Shown here one piece after another: positions 10,124 to 21,128 of a stretch of 64,000 bases of DNA. The position numbers were made by a program, and so were the translations under genes. The notes under the pieces are model-generated. The model did no database searches. It was not told where the DNA came from and saw only the letters and a list, made by a program, of their open reading frames with translations. This DNA is from Cysteiniphilum litorale (GTDB lineage: Bacteria; Pseudomonadota; Gammaproteobacteria; Francisellales; Francisellaceae). Where the stretch lies: NCBI RefSeq assembly GCF_003428165.1, contig NZ_QLIQ01000010.1:23310-87309 (forward strand), read 5' to 3'. Numbering within the stretch: the stretch's first letter is position 1; each line of letters opens with the position of its first letter.

Positions 10124-11665
10124 TTACCAAGATTGCGTTTCTTTGCACTCTTTGATCACTTTTTCAAGTTGAGCGGCAATCTCATCGTTGTAGTTGCATG
10201 TCTTATTGATTTCATCCATCAATGCCTTGTGCTGACTTTCAGCAAAAGCATGCAAGGCTGCTTCAAATGATCCAACTTTACTTAGTTCAATCTCATCTAA
10301 GTGACCTTTATCAACTGCATATAGTGATAATGCCATTTTAGCGATGCTCAGTGGTGAGAATTGCTTTTGCTTCATCAATTCCATCACACGCTCACCACGC
10401 TTTAATTGCGCGCGCGTTGCATCATCTAAATCTGAGGCAAATTGTGAAAATGCTTCAAGCTCACGGTATTGCGCTAGTGCCAAACGCACACCGCCACCTA
10501 GCTTTTTAATGATCTTAGTTTGCGCTGATCCGCCAACACGCGATACTGAGTTACCGGCGTTAATCGCTGGACGAATACCCGCATTAAATAAATCTGTCTC
10601 TAAGAAAATCTGACCATCGGTAATTGAAATCACGTTAGTTGGAACGAATGCTGAAATATCCCCAGCTTGCGTTTCAATAATAGGTAATGCAGTTAAAGAA
10701 CCTGTTTTACCTTTGACTTCACCGTTTGTTGCTTTCTCAACGTATTCAGCATTAACACGTGCTGCACGCTCTAACAATCTTGAATGAAGATAAAAAACAT
10801 CCCCTGGATAAGCTTCACGCCCTGGTGGACGACGTAACAATAATGAAATCTGGCGATATGCCCATGCTTGTTTTGTCAAATCATCATAAATAATCAAAGC
10901 ATCTTCACCGCGATCACGGAAATACTCACCCATCGCACAGCCGGCATAAGGTGCTAAGTACTGAAGTGCTGCTGAATCAGCTGCATTAGCAGCAACAATG
11001 ATTGTATGCGCTAAAGCATCATGTTCTTCTAGTTTACGAACAACATCGGCTACTGATGAAGCTTTTTGACCAACCGCCACATAAATACATTTTACACCCG
11101 TATCTTTTTGGTTGATGATCGCATCGATTGCTACTGCTGTTTTACCAGTTTGTCTATCACCAATAATCAATTCACGTTGACCGCGACCAATTGGCACCAT
11201 CGCGTCAATTGCTTTAATACCCGTTTGCACTGGCTGATCAACTGATTGACGCCAAATCACCCCAGGGGCTACTTTTTCAACCGGTGAAGTGACCGTTGTT
11301 TTGATATCACCTTTGCCATCGATTGGATTACCCAAGGCATCAACAACACGACCTAATAACGCTTCACCCACTGGGACTTCTAAAATACGCCCTGTGCAAT
11401 ACGCTTTTTGACCTTCTTGAATATGCTCGTAATCACCTAAGACAACGGCACCAACTGAATCTTGTTCAAGGTTAAGTGCTAGACCATAAACACCGCCTGG
11501 CAGCTCGATCATCTCACCTGCGGCAACTTCATTTAAGCCATGAATACGAATAATACCATCGGAAACAGATACGATAGTACCTTCTGTTTTTGTTTGTGGC
11601 GCATTGTCAAACTTGGCAATACGCTCTTTTATTAATTCACTAATTTCTGCTGGAGTAAGCTGCAT
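10124..11665 (-). CDS. atpA: ATP synthase F1 alpha subunit
   Basis: The regulatory nucleotide-binding subunit that alternates with beta in F1; 513 residues, as in E. coli. Walker A is [13 protein letters not shown] near residue 170. The conserved [20 protein letters not shown] segment lies near residue 285 and the arginine-finger region [12 protein letters not shown]...[13 protein letters not shown] near residues 345-380. It is followed 12 bp later by atpG and preceded 24 bp earlier by atpH. Confidence 0.98.
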   Translation of the reverse strand: MQLTPAEISELIKERIAKFDNAPQTKTEGTIVSVSDGIIRIHGLNEVAAGEMIELPGGVYGLALNLEQDSVGAVVLGDYEHIQEGQKAYCTGRILEVPVGEALLGRVVDALGNPIDGKGDIKTTVTSPVEKVAPGVIWRQSVDQPVQTGIKAIDAMVPIGRGQRELIIGDRQTGKTAVAIDAIINQKDTGVKCIYVAVGQKASSVADVVRKLEEHDALAHTIIVAANAADSAALQYLAPYAGCAMGEYFRDRGEDALIIYDDLTKQAWAYRQISLLLRRPPGREAYPGDVFYLHSRLLERAARVNAEYVEKATNGEVKGKTGSLTALPIIETQAGDISAFVPTNVISITDGQIFLETDLFNAGIRPAINAGNSVSRVGGSAQTKIIKKLGGGVRLALAQYRELEAFSQFASDLDDATRAQLKRGERVMELMKQKQFSPLSIAKMALSLYAVDKGHLDEIELSKVGSFEAALHAFAESQHKALMDEINKTCNYNDEIAAQLEKVIKECKETQSW

Positions 11666-11689
11666 AGTCTTTATTCCTATTAATCTTGT

Positions 11690-12226
11690 TTAAGCTTGTA
11701 GCTCGTGCTGTAATTTTCGAAGCTTGCCTTTGATAGAACCATCAATAATATGATCCCCTATCTCAATCGTTGCTCCACCAATTAAACTTGCATCAACTGC
11801 CACGTCAATTTCAATTGCGCACTGATATTTTTGCTCAAGTTTTGTTTTTAATTTTTGAATTTCTGCATCAGAAGTTTCAAATGCCGTCGTGATCTTCGCC
11901 TTTTTGGCTTTCTCATCTTCGGCTTTATGTAATAAAAACAACTTATAAATCGTTGGAATAACTGTCAAACGATTATGCTCTGCAGCCAGTTTGACAAAAT
12001 TCTTACCATGCTCATCAAGCACGTCTTTTAAGACATCAAATATCAATACGGATACATCTGACTGAGAATAGGCAGGGTTATCAAGCAACAATGCCACCTG
12101 ATTATCTGTCACACATTCCGACAGATTAAGTAGCATAATATTCCAGTTTGCAACGGCATTATGTGCTTTAGCATACTCGTAAGCAGCTTGCGCATAAGGT
12201 CTTGCAATCGGCGTTAAGTCTGCCAT
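11690..12226 (-). CDS. atpH: ATP synthase F1 delta subunit
   Basis: The 178-residue delta subunit links the peripheral stalk to the top of F1. The N-terminal helical domain begins ADLTPIARPYAQAAYEYAKA, the family signature. The C-terminal GGATIEIGDHIIDGSIKGKL matches the conserved OSCP/delta motif. It is 11 bp downstream of atpF and upstream of atpA. Confidence 0.96.
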   Translation of the reverse strand: MADLTPIARPYAQAAYEYAKAHNAVANWNIMLLNLSECVTDNQVALLLDNPAYSQSDVSVLIFDVLKDVLDEHGKNFVKLAAEHNRLTVIPTIYKLFLLHKAEDEKAKKAKITTAFETSDAEIQKLKTKLEQKYQCAIEIDVAVDASLIGGATIEIGDHIIDGSIKGKLRKLQHELQA

Positions 12227-12237
12227 GATCGTACCTC

Positions 12238-12708
12238 TTAAAGTTCAGCTGCCATTTCTTCCAATAAATGATTATTGGTTGTCATATCAATGTTTTTACT
12301 AATAAGCTTTTCAGCACCAGCAACAGCAATGCCTACGACTTCTTTGCGTAGTTTTTGCTTCATTGCAATCATATGTGCTTCAGCTTCATCATTAGCCGCT
12401 TTACGAATACGATCTGCATCAACACGTGCCGCTTCTTTGGCTTCTTCATCGATTTGCATCGCACGCATATTCGCTTGCTCAATAATTTTCGTTGCTTGTG
12501 CTTTTGCTTCATGAATAAGCTCTTGGGCTTTTCTTTTAGCAACTTCTAGCTCTTTTTCCGCGCGATCAGCAGAAGCCAAGCCATCAGCAATTTTTGCACG
12601 ACGCTCGTCCATTGCTTTTTTCAACGGCGGCCAAACGAACTTCATGGTAAAACCGACAAAGATGATAAAGGTGATCATCTGGCCGATTAGCGTAATATTA
12701 ATATCCAT
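12238..12708 (-). CDS. atpF: ATP synthase F0 b subunit
   Basis: The 156-residue peripheral stalk subunit, equal in length to E. coli b. A single N-terminal membrane helix ([20 protein letters not shown], about residues 5-25) precedes [22 protein letters not shown] and a long charged, alanine-rich coiled coil ending in a short helix that docks with delta. Only one b-type gene is present, so a homodimeric stalk is expected. Confidence 0.96.
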   Translation of the reverse strand: MDINITLIGQMITFIIFVGFTMKFVWPPLKKAMDERRAKIADGLASADRAEKELEVAKRKAQELIHEAKAQATKIIEQANMRAMQIDEEAKEAARVDADRIRKAANDEAEAHMIAMKQKLRKEVVGIAVAGAEKLISKNIDMTTNNHLLEEMAAEL

Positions 12709-12746
12709 GATTTCTCCTTGTGGATATGTTCAGGATTTATCGTTAA

Positions 12747-13082
<336 letters not shown>

Positions 13083-13124
13083 TTAATTCTTAATTCTTAA
13101 CTCTTAACTCTTAACTCTTAACTC
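13083..13124. repeat. Heptamer tandem repeat in the atpB-atpE spacer, 6 units
   Basis: Two TTAATTC and four TTAACTC units in direct tandem on the plus strand; in the atp mRNA this reads as repeats of GAGTTAA/GAATTAA. The array lies 3 bp beyond the atpB stop and 30 bp before the normal AGGAG ribosome-binding site of atpE. It is unrelated in sequence to the CATCCAG array at 6887-6977 but shares the 7-bp unit length. Copy-number change would alter the intergenic spacing inside the operon. Confidence 0.93.
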
Positions 13125-13127
13125 TTA

Positions 13128-13925
<798 letters not shown>

Positions 13926-13940
13926 TTATTTGTTTAGGGT

Positions 13941-14318
13941 TTATTTTAAATGGGTTAACTTCATAAAAAGCGGCATAAACCACATTGCCAGTTGCAGCAC
14001 CAAAAGCCCCGCGATATACGGCAGAAACTTCGGTTGCACATAAATTGCAATCAACACAGTGCCGACAGCAACCATGACTAATTTTGCAAACTCACAGGCA
14101 TATAAAATGCACACTTCTTTGAAAGGATGATATTGCGCTTTGCGCAAAAAAAGACGTAATAAAAAAACAACATTGGCTACAAACATCAAACACGAGCCTA
14201 AGAGGAATCCAACAGCATAGCTTTTACCCCACAAAAGACACACCAAACTCCCTAGGATCACAAGGATCATTTGGAAAGCAAAAAAGTGCCTTTTATATAG
14301 TTTTCGGTTTGCTAGCAT
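13941..14318 (-). CDS. atpI: ATP synthase subunit I (AtpI)
   Basis: A 125-residue membrane protein with four hydrophobic segments at the head of the atp operon, consistent with AtpI, which assists c-ring assembly or Mg2+ supply and is not part of the final enzyme. The AGSCL-like second helix (VGFLLGSCLMFVANVVFLLR) is typical of the family. Sequence conservation is low in AtpI, so the call leans on position as well as topology. The promoter lies directly upstream. Confidence 0.85.
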   Translation of the reverse strand: MLANRKLYKRHFFAFQMILVILGSLVCLLWGKSYAVGFLLGSCLMFVANVVFLLRLFLRKAQYHPFKEVCILYACEFAKLVMVAVGTVLIAIYVQPKFLPYIAGLLVLQLAMWFMPLFMKLTHLK

Positions 14319-14351
14319 CGTTAGACTTTATCCCTTAATTTTACGCCAAGC

Positions 14352-14380
14352 AGTATATAGAGCGTAAGCTATCGGCGCAA
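14352..14380 (-). promoter_or_regulatory. Sigma70-type promoter of the atp operon
   Basis: On the minus strand TTGCGC (14375-14380) and TATACT (14352-14357) are separated by exactly 17 bp, 34 bp before the atpI start codon. This is the best promoter match in the spacer and drives towards atpI. Not experimentally supported. Confidence 0.6.
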
Positions 14381-14434
14381 GCGAAAAGTGTTCTTTTTGT
14401 GTAAAGGCTATTAACACAAGCAACAGGCTCTTTT

Positions 14435-14731
14435 CTAATGCTTTGAACCCTGAAAAAGTGACAACAATAAACAGATGATAAACACAAGCCATGGAATGAC
14501 TATCGTCACCTCACCAAGCAAAATCGCAAGATTTGATTGCTTCAATAGTGGGAAGTAATACGCCAAAGTCATGGCAAAAACGATAGCAATTATTCCAATA
14601 AAAAGTGCATAGATAGAGACCTTATCTAATCTTTTAACTTGCATACAATACATTCCCGCCAACGATGTTTGTGCACTAAGTATGCCGAGCATTGGCAGAT
14701 GTGTCCAGTGTGTTATATACACCATACCCAT
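14435..14731 (-). CDS. Hypothetical small membrane protein
   Basis: A 98-residue open frame rich in hydrophobic residues, with about three potential membrane spans, such as YALFIGIIAIVFAMTLAYYF and IVIPWLVFIICLLLSLF. I do not recognise a family. No good ribosome-binding site precedes the first ATG, which lies inside the terminal repeat of foldback element B copy 1; initiation at the ATG at 14692 is possible. It ends 116 bp before atpI. It could be a genuine gene partly overlapped by a repeat insertion, or a chance frame. Confidence 0.4.
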   Translation of the reverse strand: MGMVYITHWTHLPMLGILSAQTSLAGMYCMQVKRLDKVSIYALFIGIIAIVFAMTLAYYFPLLKQSNLAILLGEVTIVIPWLVFIICLLLSLFQGSKH

Positions 14732-14888
14732 CGCAAACCATTTTGCGGTGTTTAATGTTGAGGAAGTTTTTGATAATTTTGGGTGATTGGGTTGCAGCTA
14801 ATAGCTAGGACTATTAGCAAGAGCCAACCACCCAAAAGTGCGAGAAATTCAATGGCAGAAATACTGTAAGATGGTTTGCGATGGGTAT
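14724..14888. mobile_element. Foldback repeat family B, copy 1 (MITE-like)
   Basis: A 165-bp element with inverted ends ATACCCATCGCAAACCAT, homologous in reverse orientation to 58694-58858, which has the same length. Both share the internal block AATAGTCCTAgCTATTA (reading copy 1 on the minus strand) and the right-hand AACACCGCAAAATG. No coding capacity. It begins 14 bp after the gltX stop, and its hairpin could serve as a 3-prime transcript structure. Confidence 0.8.
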
Positions 14889-14902
14889 ATGCTTTTCAGA
14901 TT

Positions 14903-16321
14903 TTATTCACCAATGAAATCGATCGCTTTTTGTAAACGTGAAATAACACGCTCTTTACCAAGCCACTTCAAGGTTAAGCCGATATCCGGCGACTGCCCAG
15001 ATCCGGTGACAGCAACACGTACGGGCATGCCAACTTTCCCCATGCCAAGATTTAACTCACTCGCGGTGTCCTTTAATAAATGATGCAATGCAACTTCATC
15101 TTGCCAACTTTTATCATCTAACTCACTTGCTTTGTCTTTAACATATTGAAGCACACTTGCAGCAGCTTTAACTAAATGCTTAGCGGCAGCCTTTTCATCA
15201 AACTCATCGAAGTCGCGATAAAAATAAGTAGATTGCTCTGTGAGCTCTTTTAATGTTTTTACTTTCTCCGCCATCACCGGAATAAGCGCATCAAACGCAG
15301 GTCCGTTATTGACATCTAAGCCTTGAGTTTGAAAGTGATAAACAAGCTCTTTTGCAACCTCTTGTGTTGGCAAATGACGCATATAGTGCTGATTAAGCCA
15401 GTTTAATTTTTCGGTATTAAATGCTGACGCTGAGGCATTGATATCATCTAGCTCAAAATATTCCAAAATCTCATCCAGACTAAAAACTTCTTGATCACCA
15501 TGCGACCAGCCTAAACGAATAAGGTAATTAATCAGCACTTGCGGCAAATAACCATCTTCTTTGTATTGCATCACACTCACCGCGCCATGGCGCTTGGAGA
15601 GTTTTTTGCCATCATCGCCTAAAATCATTGGCACATGTGCAAATACGGGCACTTCAGCATTTAAAGCGTGATATAAATTGATCTGACGTGGCGTATTATT
15701 AACATGATCATCACCACGCACCACATGGGTGATTTGCATATCGCGATCATCGACAACCACACAAAAGTTATATGTCGGCGCACCATCTGAGCGCTTAATA
15801 ATTAAATCATCCAACTCACTATTGGCAATTGTGATTTCGCCTTTCACCGCATCGATCCAGCTCACCACGCCTTCTTCTGGATTCTTAAAACGAATAACGT
15901 GAGGCTTTGAAACATCTTGCTCACCAGCATCAAGGTGGCGACAATGCCCATCATAACGTGGCTTTTGTTTATTCGCCATTTGCGTTTCTCTTAACTCATC
16001 CAAACGCTCGCGCGAGCAATAGCAGCGATAGGCTTTGCCCTCTGCTAACAGCTGATCAACAACCTCTTGATAGCGATCAAAATGCTCAGTTTGATAGTAT
16101 GGTGCACTATCGGCATGTAATCCCAACCAATCCATACCATCTAGAATTGCCTGTACAGCTTCTGGCGTTGAACGCTCAAGATCAGTATCCTCAACACGCA
16201 ATACAAACTCACCGTTATTTTTACGCGCATAAACCCACGAAAAAAGTGCAGTTCTTGCACCACCAACATGCAAATACCCCGTCGGACTCGGGGCAAAACG
16301 CGTTTTTACTCTTTTAGTCAC
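14903..16321 (-). CDS. gltX: Glutamate--tRNA ligase
   Basis: Charges tRNA-Glu in the cytoplasm. The 472-residue class I synthetase has the HIGH-like [18 protein letters not shown] at residues 11-28 and the KMSKS-like [12 protein letters not shown] near residue 240. The zinc-region cysteines of the bacterial enzyme appear in [10 protein letters not shown] near residue 100. It is monocistronic by position: foldback element B follows the stop and a 405-bp divergent spacer precedes the start. Confidence 0.97.
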   Translation of the reverse strand: MTKRVKTRFAPSPTGYLHVGGARTALFSWVYARKNNGEFVLRVEDTDLERSTPEAVQAILDGMDWLGLHADSAPYYQTEHFDRYQEVVDQLLAEGKAYRCYCSRERLDELRETQMANKQKPRYDGHCRHLDAGEQDVSKPHVIRFKNPEEGVVSWIDAVKGEITIANSELDDLIIKRSDGAPTYNFCVVVDDRDMQITHVVRGDDHVNNTPRQINLYHALNAEVPVFAHVPMILGDDGKKLSKRHGAVSVMQYKEDGYLPQVLINYLIRLGWSHGDQEVFSLDEILEYFELDDINASASAFNTEKLNWLNQHYMRHLPTQEVAKELVYHFQTQGLDVNNGPAFDALIPVMAEKVKTLKELTEQSTYFYRDFDEFDEKAAAKHLVKAAASVLQYVKDKASELDDKSWQDEVALHHLLKDTASELNLGMGKVGMPVRVAVTGSGQSPDIGLTLKWLGKERVISRLQKAIDFIGE

Positions 16322-16726
16322 GTTATTTACCTATTTACCTTAATTTATTGTCTCTTTAATCAAAAAATAGTACTTACACCACTCACCAACCATTTTACGA
16401 GCGGTATATTGAAAAACGCTGACTAGTGTACTGGAAAACACCGTGCGAATAAACCATGATGTTATTGCTAAGATTTGCATTTTTGCTTTCATCTTTTAGC
16501 AAGGAGCTGCTACAATGAGCCACTTTTAAGCAATTTTCGGCATAACACTACGCCACCTTTATATGTCTTTCATCTACAGTTGCCATATCAACAATAGTTA
16601 TTCATTCTCACGTATTATTTATTTGCTCAAAAATCCTTAGCGTTTTTTTGCTGTAACTTTCAGCTTCTCCATCTATAAATTCAATTGTAAATATAAAACC
16701 AACACCACCACGCTTAAGGTAGAATT
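16322..16726. other. Intergenic region between gltX and the CDF transporter gene
   Basis: A 405-bp AT-rich divergent spacer. It must contain the promoters of both neighbours. I see no RNA gene, no repeat shared with the rest of the window and no credible small ORF. Confidence 0.6.
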
Positions 16727-17620
16727 ATGAGTACTCAAACTTCACAAATAATTGAGGCCAAAACCCTCAAAGTTAATTTTATTCTTTCCATTGTTTACGT
16801 GCTTTTTAGCCTAGTCATTGTCTATTTCGCACAGTCCTTAACTGTACTATTAGACGTTGGCTATTCCGTCATTACGCTATTGATCTATGCAGCCTCACTC
16901 TATGTCATCAAGAAAATTAATCAACCTGCTAATAAGCGTTACCCTTACGGTTATCATCGTTTAGAGCCTGTATTTGTCCTTTTACAGGCTGGATTTATTT
17001 TAATCGTTGCCGCAAGCGTTATCATTATGGCGATTGTTAACCTTATGACTCATGCCGTCACACCTAACTATTTATTTGCCTTTATCGCTTCTATCACTGG
17101 CACGCTTACTTGCAGCATAATGTATTTTTATGTGCGTAATGCTGCGCGCAAAACAGGTTCAAAAATTTTGCATGCTGATGCTGAATTATGGAAAGCGGAT
17201 GCCTTACTCAGTGCTTCTGTTGATATCTCTCTTGCTATCGCTTTAATATTGGTGTTTTTTGGCTTGCCACATATTGCCATCTATATCGACCCGATTATTG
17301 CTATTATCATGGGACTTGTGATCACGATCAAACCATTAAAACTGATTAAGGAAGCAGGGCTTAACTTATTAGATGCATCCGTTGCACCTGAATTACGTGA
17401 AAAAATCACTAGCGCTGCTAATTTGATTTGCTCTAACCAAGGGCTAACCATTCAAAACAGTATCGTCACCCAATCTGGACGTTTTTTATTTGTTGATGTG
17501 CATTTAAAGCTTCCGCAAACTTTGCCAACTCAAGAACTACGTCATTTGAAAGCAACTTTACTTAAGCACTATAAAGATAATCATAAAGAAAATGTCGTTT
17601 ATGTTTACCTAAGTATTTAG
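16727..17620 (+). CDS. Cation diffusion facilitator (CDF) family transporter
   Basis: A 297-residue inner-membrane metal/proton antiporter of the CDF family. About six membrane helices are visible. The family signature YPYGYHRLEPVFVLLQAG lies near residue 66 and the metal-site helix HADAELWKADALLSASVD, with an HxxxD-type spacing, near residue 147. A C-terminal cytoplasmic domain of about 90 residues follows DPIIAIIMG. Zn2+, Fe2+ or Mn2+ export is possible; the exact metal cannot be read. It converges on the NfeD gene with a 4-bp overlap of the two ends. Confidence 0.9.
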   Translation: MSTQTSQIIEAKTLKVNFILSIVYVLFSLVIVYFAQSLTVLLDVGYSVITLLIYAASLYVIKKINQPANKRYPYGYHRLEPVFVLLQAGFILIVAASVIIMAIVNLMTHAVTPNYLFAFIASITGTLTCSIMYFYVRNAARKTGSKILHADAELWKADALLSASVDISLAIALILVFFGLPHIAIYIDPIIAIIMGLVITIKPLKLIKEAGLNLLDASVAPELREKITSAANLICSNQGLTIQNSIVTQSGRFLFVDVHLKLPQTLPTQELRHLKATLLKHYKDNHKENVVYVYLSI

Positions 17621-18051
17621 ACTGATACTTTTCTAGCAACAAAGCTAGTTGACTGAACCTCTAAAATCTCAACTTCATCACCCACCTTGGCATCCTCGAC
17701 CAAGACACGCCATTCAGTATCACCAATTTTTGCCTTGGCAACACCTGAGTGGCTTCTTTGTGTGATCACAACGATCTTACCGATATAACGCCCCAAGCGA
17801 TCATTGACATCAAGTTGCACATTATTTTTTTGCTTACGCTTTTTCAGAAAAAAACACCCCAACAGCATCGAGCCTAAGGCAAAGACACCTGCTAGTAGCA
17901 ATTGCCAATTGATCGGCAACTCAGGATAAAACCACATAATCACCCCCAACAGCAAGGCTGATATCGCAAAAAACAAGAAAAACATCGTTAAAGTAAAAAT
18001 TTCAATAATCAGCAAAATCCCCATTAAAACCCACCAATGCCAATACAACAT
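17617..18051 (-). CDS. NfeD-family membrane protein
   Basis: A 144-residue short NfeD protein: two or three N-terminal membrane helices (LMGILLIIEIFTLTMFFLFF and following) and a C-terminal OB-fold-like domain from about residue 75, with VGKAKIGDTEW-like residues (VAKAKIGDTEWRVLVED). These proteins pair with stomatin/SPFH proteins in bacteria, and the SPFH gene lies 20 bp upstream, so this is a standard membrane-quality-control operon. Confidence 0.9.
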   Translation of the reverse strand: MLYWHWWVLMGILLIIEIFTLTMFFLFFAISALLLGVIMWFYPELPINWQLLLAGVFALGSMLLGCFFLKKRKQKNNVQLDVNDRLGRYIGKIVVITQRSHSGVAKAKIGDTEWRVLVEDAKVGDEVEILEVQSTSFVARKVSV

Positions 18052-18071
18052 ATTCTATCCACCTTAATTTG

Positions 18072-19022
18072 TTATGCCTTAACCTGCATGGACTTTAACA
18101 ACTCGCTGATCCCGCCAACAGAACCAATGATATTAGATGCCTCTAATGGCATCATAATCGTTTTACTATTATCCGAGGACGCAATCGCGCCCACGGCTTC
18201 AATATACTTTAATGCCACAAAGTACTGAATCGCTTGAATGTCACCCTTGGCAATGGCATTAGAAACGGTTTCAGTGGCAACTGCCTCAGCTTGCGCTGTC
18301 CGCTCGCGTGCTTCGGCTTCACGAAATTGCGCTTCTTTGTAACCTTCGGCCTCCAAAGCCTGTTTCGTTTTTTGTGCTTCTGCGGCAAGAATCTCAGATT
18401 GTTTCTCACCTTCGGCCTTTAATATAGCCGCTTGACGCACCCCTTCAGCACGCAAGATCTCAGCGCGCTTCTCACGCTCTGCTTTCATCTGCTGCGCCAT
18501 TGCGTCTAACAAGTCACGTGGAGGTGTAATATCCTTAATCTCAACACGGACGATTTTGACACCCCATGGATCCGTCGCCTCATCTAAAACTGACAATAAC
18601 TTGGCATTCATAAAGTCACGATTAGATAGCATCTCATCCAAATCAATCCCACCTAACACCGTACGGATATTCGTCATGATTAGGTTTTCTAATGCTAGAG
18701 GTAAATCATTGATCACATAAGTAACCTTCTTTGCATCAAGCACTTGGAAAAAAGCAACACCATCAACTTGGACACTGGCGTTATCACGACTAATCACTTC
18801 CTGCTTTCTGACATTGAGCACGGTCTCTTTTAAACTCACGCGACTACGCACGCGATCGATTAGCGGGAAAATGATATTTAACCCCGGATGCAAGGTTTTA
18901 TAGTAACGCCCAAAGCGCTCGACCACAAACTCTGATGCTTGTGGCACCACCTTGACTGAGGCAAAAAAAAATACAATTGCTAAAACAATAATCACGATAG
19001 GAATCAATGCGTGAAGTGCCAT
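18072..19022 (-). CDS. SPFH/Band 7 (stomatin/paraslipin-like) protein
   Basis: A 316-residue QmcA/paraslipin-type protein. One N-terminal membrane helix (VIIVLAIVFFFASV) precedes an SPFH domain with VERFGRYYKTLHPGLNIIFP and VRVEIKDITPPRDLLDAM. An alanine- and glutamate-rich coiled coil covers about residues 175-255. It is expected to oligomerise into large membrane assemblies and to work with the co-transcribed NfeD protein. Confidence 0.93.
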   Translation of the reverse strand: MALHALIPIVIIVLAIVFFFASVKVVPQASEFVVERFGRYYKTLHPGLNIIFPLIDRVRSRVSLKETVLNVRKQEVISRDNASVQVDGVAFFQVLDAKKVTYVINDLPLALENLIMTNIRTVLGGIDLDEMLSNRDFMNAKLLSVLDEATDPWGVKIVRVEIKDITPPRDLLDAMAQQMKAEREKRAEILRAEGVRQAAILKAEGEKQSEILAAEAQKTKQALEAEGYKEAQFREAEARERTAQAEAVATETVSNAIAKGDIQAIQYFVALKYIEAVGAIASSDNSKTIMMPLEASNIIGSVGGISELLKSMQVKA

Positions 19023-19177
19023 GTTACTACTCCTGTAAAGCTAACTTACGCACCAAAGTGTAGTTAGTTTCGCTTAACTTTCCAAGCATTTGCAGTAAAT
19101 CAATCTGATTTGTTTTACAACTCAAAAAAAACATCTACACTAAAGATCACAATCATGTACGATATATACGCTTGCTT

Positions 19178-19870
19178 ATGGATACTATTGCAATTATTGA
19201 TGATGAACGAGACATTCGCGAAGGACTTGCTAGCTATCTTCAACAAAACCACTTTGATACTGCTGTATTTGAGGATGGTCTAACCTTTTTAGAGGATTTT
19301 CAAAAACGTGATTTTTCCTTGGTGATCCTTGATGTGATGATGCCTAAAATCGATGGTCTTGAGGTCTGTCGTGAACTAAGAAAAAAATCTGGCATACCCG
19401 TGATCTTCTTATCGGCAGCTGGAGAAGCATTTGATCGCATTTTAGGACTTGAAGTCGGTGCGGATGATTATATTAGTAAACCCTTTAATCCACGTGAGGT
19501 GCTTGTGCGTGTTAAAACAGTTTTGCGCCGTCGCGGCAATACCAGCAATAGCACCCATGGCGCAATTGAAACAAACGACTGGGTGATATCCCCTAATAAG
19601 CGCACATTAACCTACCCTAATGGCGAAGAAATCAAGTTTACACCGGCTGTTTATGAGCTTTTTGAATACCTGTATCAGCACAAGGGTGAAACCGTCTCGC
19701 GCGAGCAAACCTTTGAAGCGCTTTTGAAGCGTCCCTTTGAAGAGTTTGATCGCACAATTGATATTCGTATTAGCCGCCTACGTAAGATGCTTGATAACAA
19801 CCCTCAAGATGGCACCAGCTATATCCAGACAGTTAAAGGCGCTGGTTATTTATTTGATTTAAAAGACTAA
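19178..19870 (+). CDS. OmpR/PhoB-family response regulator
   Basis: A DNA-binding response regulator of about 230 residues. The receiver domain has acidic residues in IIDDERDIREG, the phosphoacceptor Asp52 in LVILDVMMPKIDG, and the conserved Lys in YISKPFNPREV. The C-terminal winged helix ends in IQTVKGAGYLF. I use the ATG at 19178 rather than an upstream TTG at 19172; neither has a clear ribosome-binding site. The kinase gene follows after 4 bp and a membrane-protein gene overlaps the kinase end, so these three form one operon. Confidence 0.93.
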   Translation: MDTIAIIDDERDIREGLASYLQQNHFDTAVFEDGLTFLEDFQKRDFSLVILDVMMPKIDGLEVCRELRKKSGIPVIFLSAAGEAFDRILGLEVGADDYISKPFNPREVLVRVKTVLRRRGNTSNSTHGAIETNDWVISPNKRTLTYPNGEEIKFTPAVYELFEYLYQHKGETVSREQTFEALLKRPFEEFDRTIDIRISRLRKMLDNNPQDGTSYIQTVKGAGYLFDLKD

Positions 19871-19874
19871 AAAT

Positions 19875-21128
19875 ATGAATATCAACCTTCGCAAAGTCAT
19901 TCGCAGTCAAAAAAAGGCTTTTCATATCGGCATAAGTTGTGCATTTTTTTTAATCTTCCTGCAATTTATTACCTCAAGTTACTATGTTTATTCCGGCATC
20001 AACTTTCAACGCTCAGCTGAGATTAAAAACTACGACCCGACAAAACAAAATGGCATATCAACCTTAAGCTTATTTGATCTAGCTAACATCGAAACTAATG
20101 AGGACAACTATATTCATGATCGCTTTGCTTTTTATTCAACCTTTCCATCATGTACTCAGTTAGGCATTTCACAATTATTGAATAAAGTTGAAAAACCAAT
20201 TAATAAATGTGAGAGTTTCTTAAATAGCAACGGGACGTGGCTTAATGTCGTTTATTACTCAAAATTCCAACTGAACACCCCCGTTAGCATTGTCTTTGGC
20301 GTTGTTGTCAGCGTGTTGTTTTTATTTATTTTGTTATTTTTAATTCAAATTAAATGGAGTATTCCTTTTTTTGAATTCCAACGCTTCGCGCAAGATATGG
20401 GACTTCGTCTTGAAGCCACACCAATTCAAATGCAACACGGGATTTTTGCTAAGGAAACTGCCGATACCTTTAACTTTATGCAAGATCGTATCAATCATGT
20501 ATTAACCTATCAAAACAAGCTTCTTGCAATGACCTGTCATGATATCAGAACACCATTAGCACGTATCCAAGGACGTCGCTTGCAAGATCAAAGTGAGCTA
20601 TCAATCAAGGATCAACGTGATATTCACGAAATTAATCATATGCTTGATGATCTTGTCCTTTTCTCCAAAGAAAACTGGCTAAGCGGTATTCAGTTTGAGC
20701 AGACCAATGTTTGTGATTTTTTTGATGAACTTATTGCTGAATACATCGAAAATAATAAAAATGTACGTCTTATCAATCAAATGGATGATGATTTAGAGCT
20801 CGATCTTAAGCGCCCAGCGTTCAAGCGCGCTATTAACAATATCATTAATAATGGGCTTAAACATGGCACCGAAGTGATGATCACTTTACAAACACGTTTA
20901 AAAGAATCATCCAAGCCATCACTGATTATTGATATTTCAGATAATGGGCCAGGCATTCCAGAAAATGAAATCCACAATATATTCACCCCTTTTTATACAG
21001 GCTCCTCCAAGAAAAAAGGCAATGGCTTGGGACTTGCTATTACCAAAGAAATTATCGATATTCACCAAGGAAAACTGAAGGTCAGCAATGCTACAAATGG
21101 AGGACTTAATGTTCAGATTGTTATCTAA
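19875..21128 (+). CDS. Sensor histidine kinase
   Basis: A 417-residue inner-membrane kinase. A first helix lies at about residues 20-40, a periplasmic sensor region extends to about 138, and a second helix follows (VSIVFGVVVSVLFLFILLFL). The phosphoacceptor is His222 in MTCHDIRTPLARIQ. The ATP-binding domain shows the N box (NNIINNGLKHG), G1 (DISDNGPGIP) and G2 (KKGNGLGLAITKEI). It pairs with the response regulator 4 bp upstream. The signal is unknown. Confidence 0.94.
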   Translation: MNINLRKVIRSQKKAFHIGISCAFFLIFLQFITSSYYVYSGINFQRSAEIKNYDPTKQNGISTLSLFDLANIETNEDNYIHDRFAFYSTFPSCTQLGISQLLNKVEKPINKCESFLNSNGTWLNVVYYSKFQLNTPVSIVFGVVVSVLFLFILLFLIQIKWSIPFFEFQRFAQDMGLRLEATPIQMQHGIFAKETADTFNFMQDRINHVLTYQNKLLAMTCHDIRTPLARIQGRRLQDQSELSIKDQRDIHEINHMLDDLVLFSKENWLSGIQFEQTNVCDFFDELIAEYIENNKNVRLINQMDDDLELDLKRPAFKRAINNIINNGLKHGTEVMITLQTRLKESSKPSLIIDISDNGPGIPENEIHNIFTPFYTGSSKKKGNGLGLAITKEIIDIHQGKLKVSNATNGGLNVQIVI

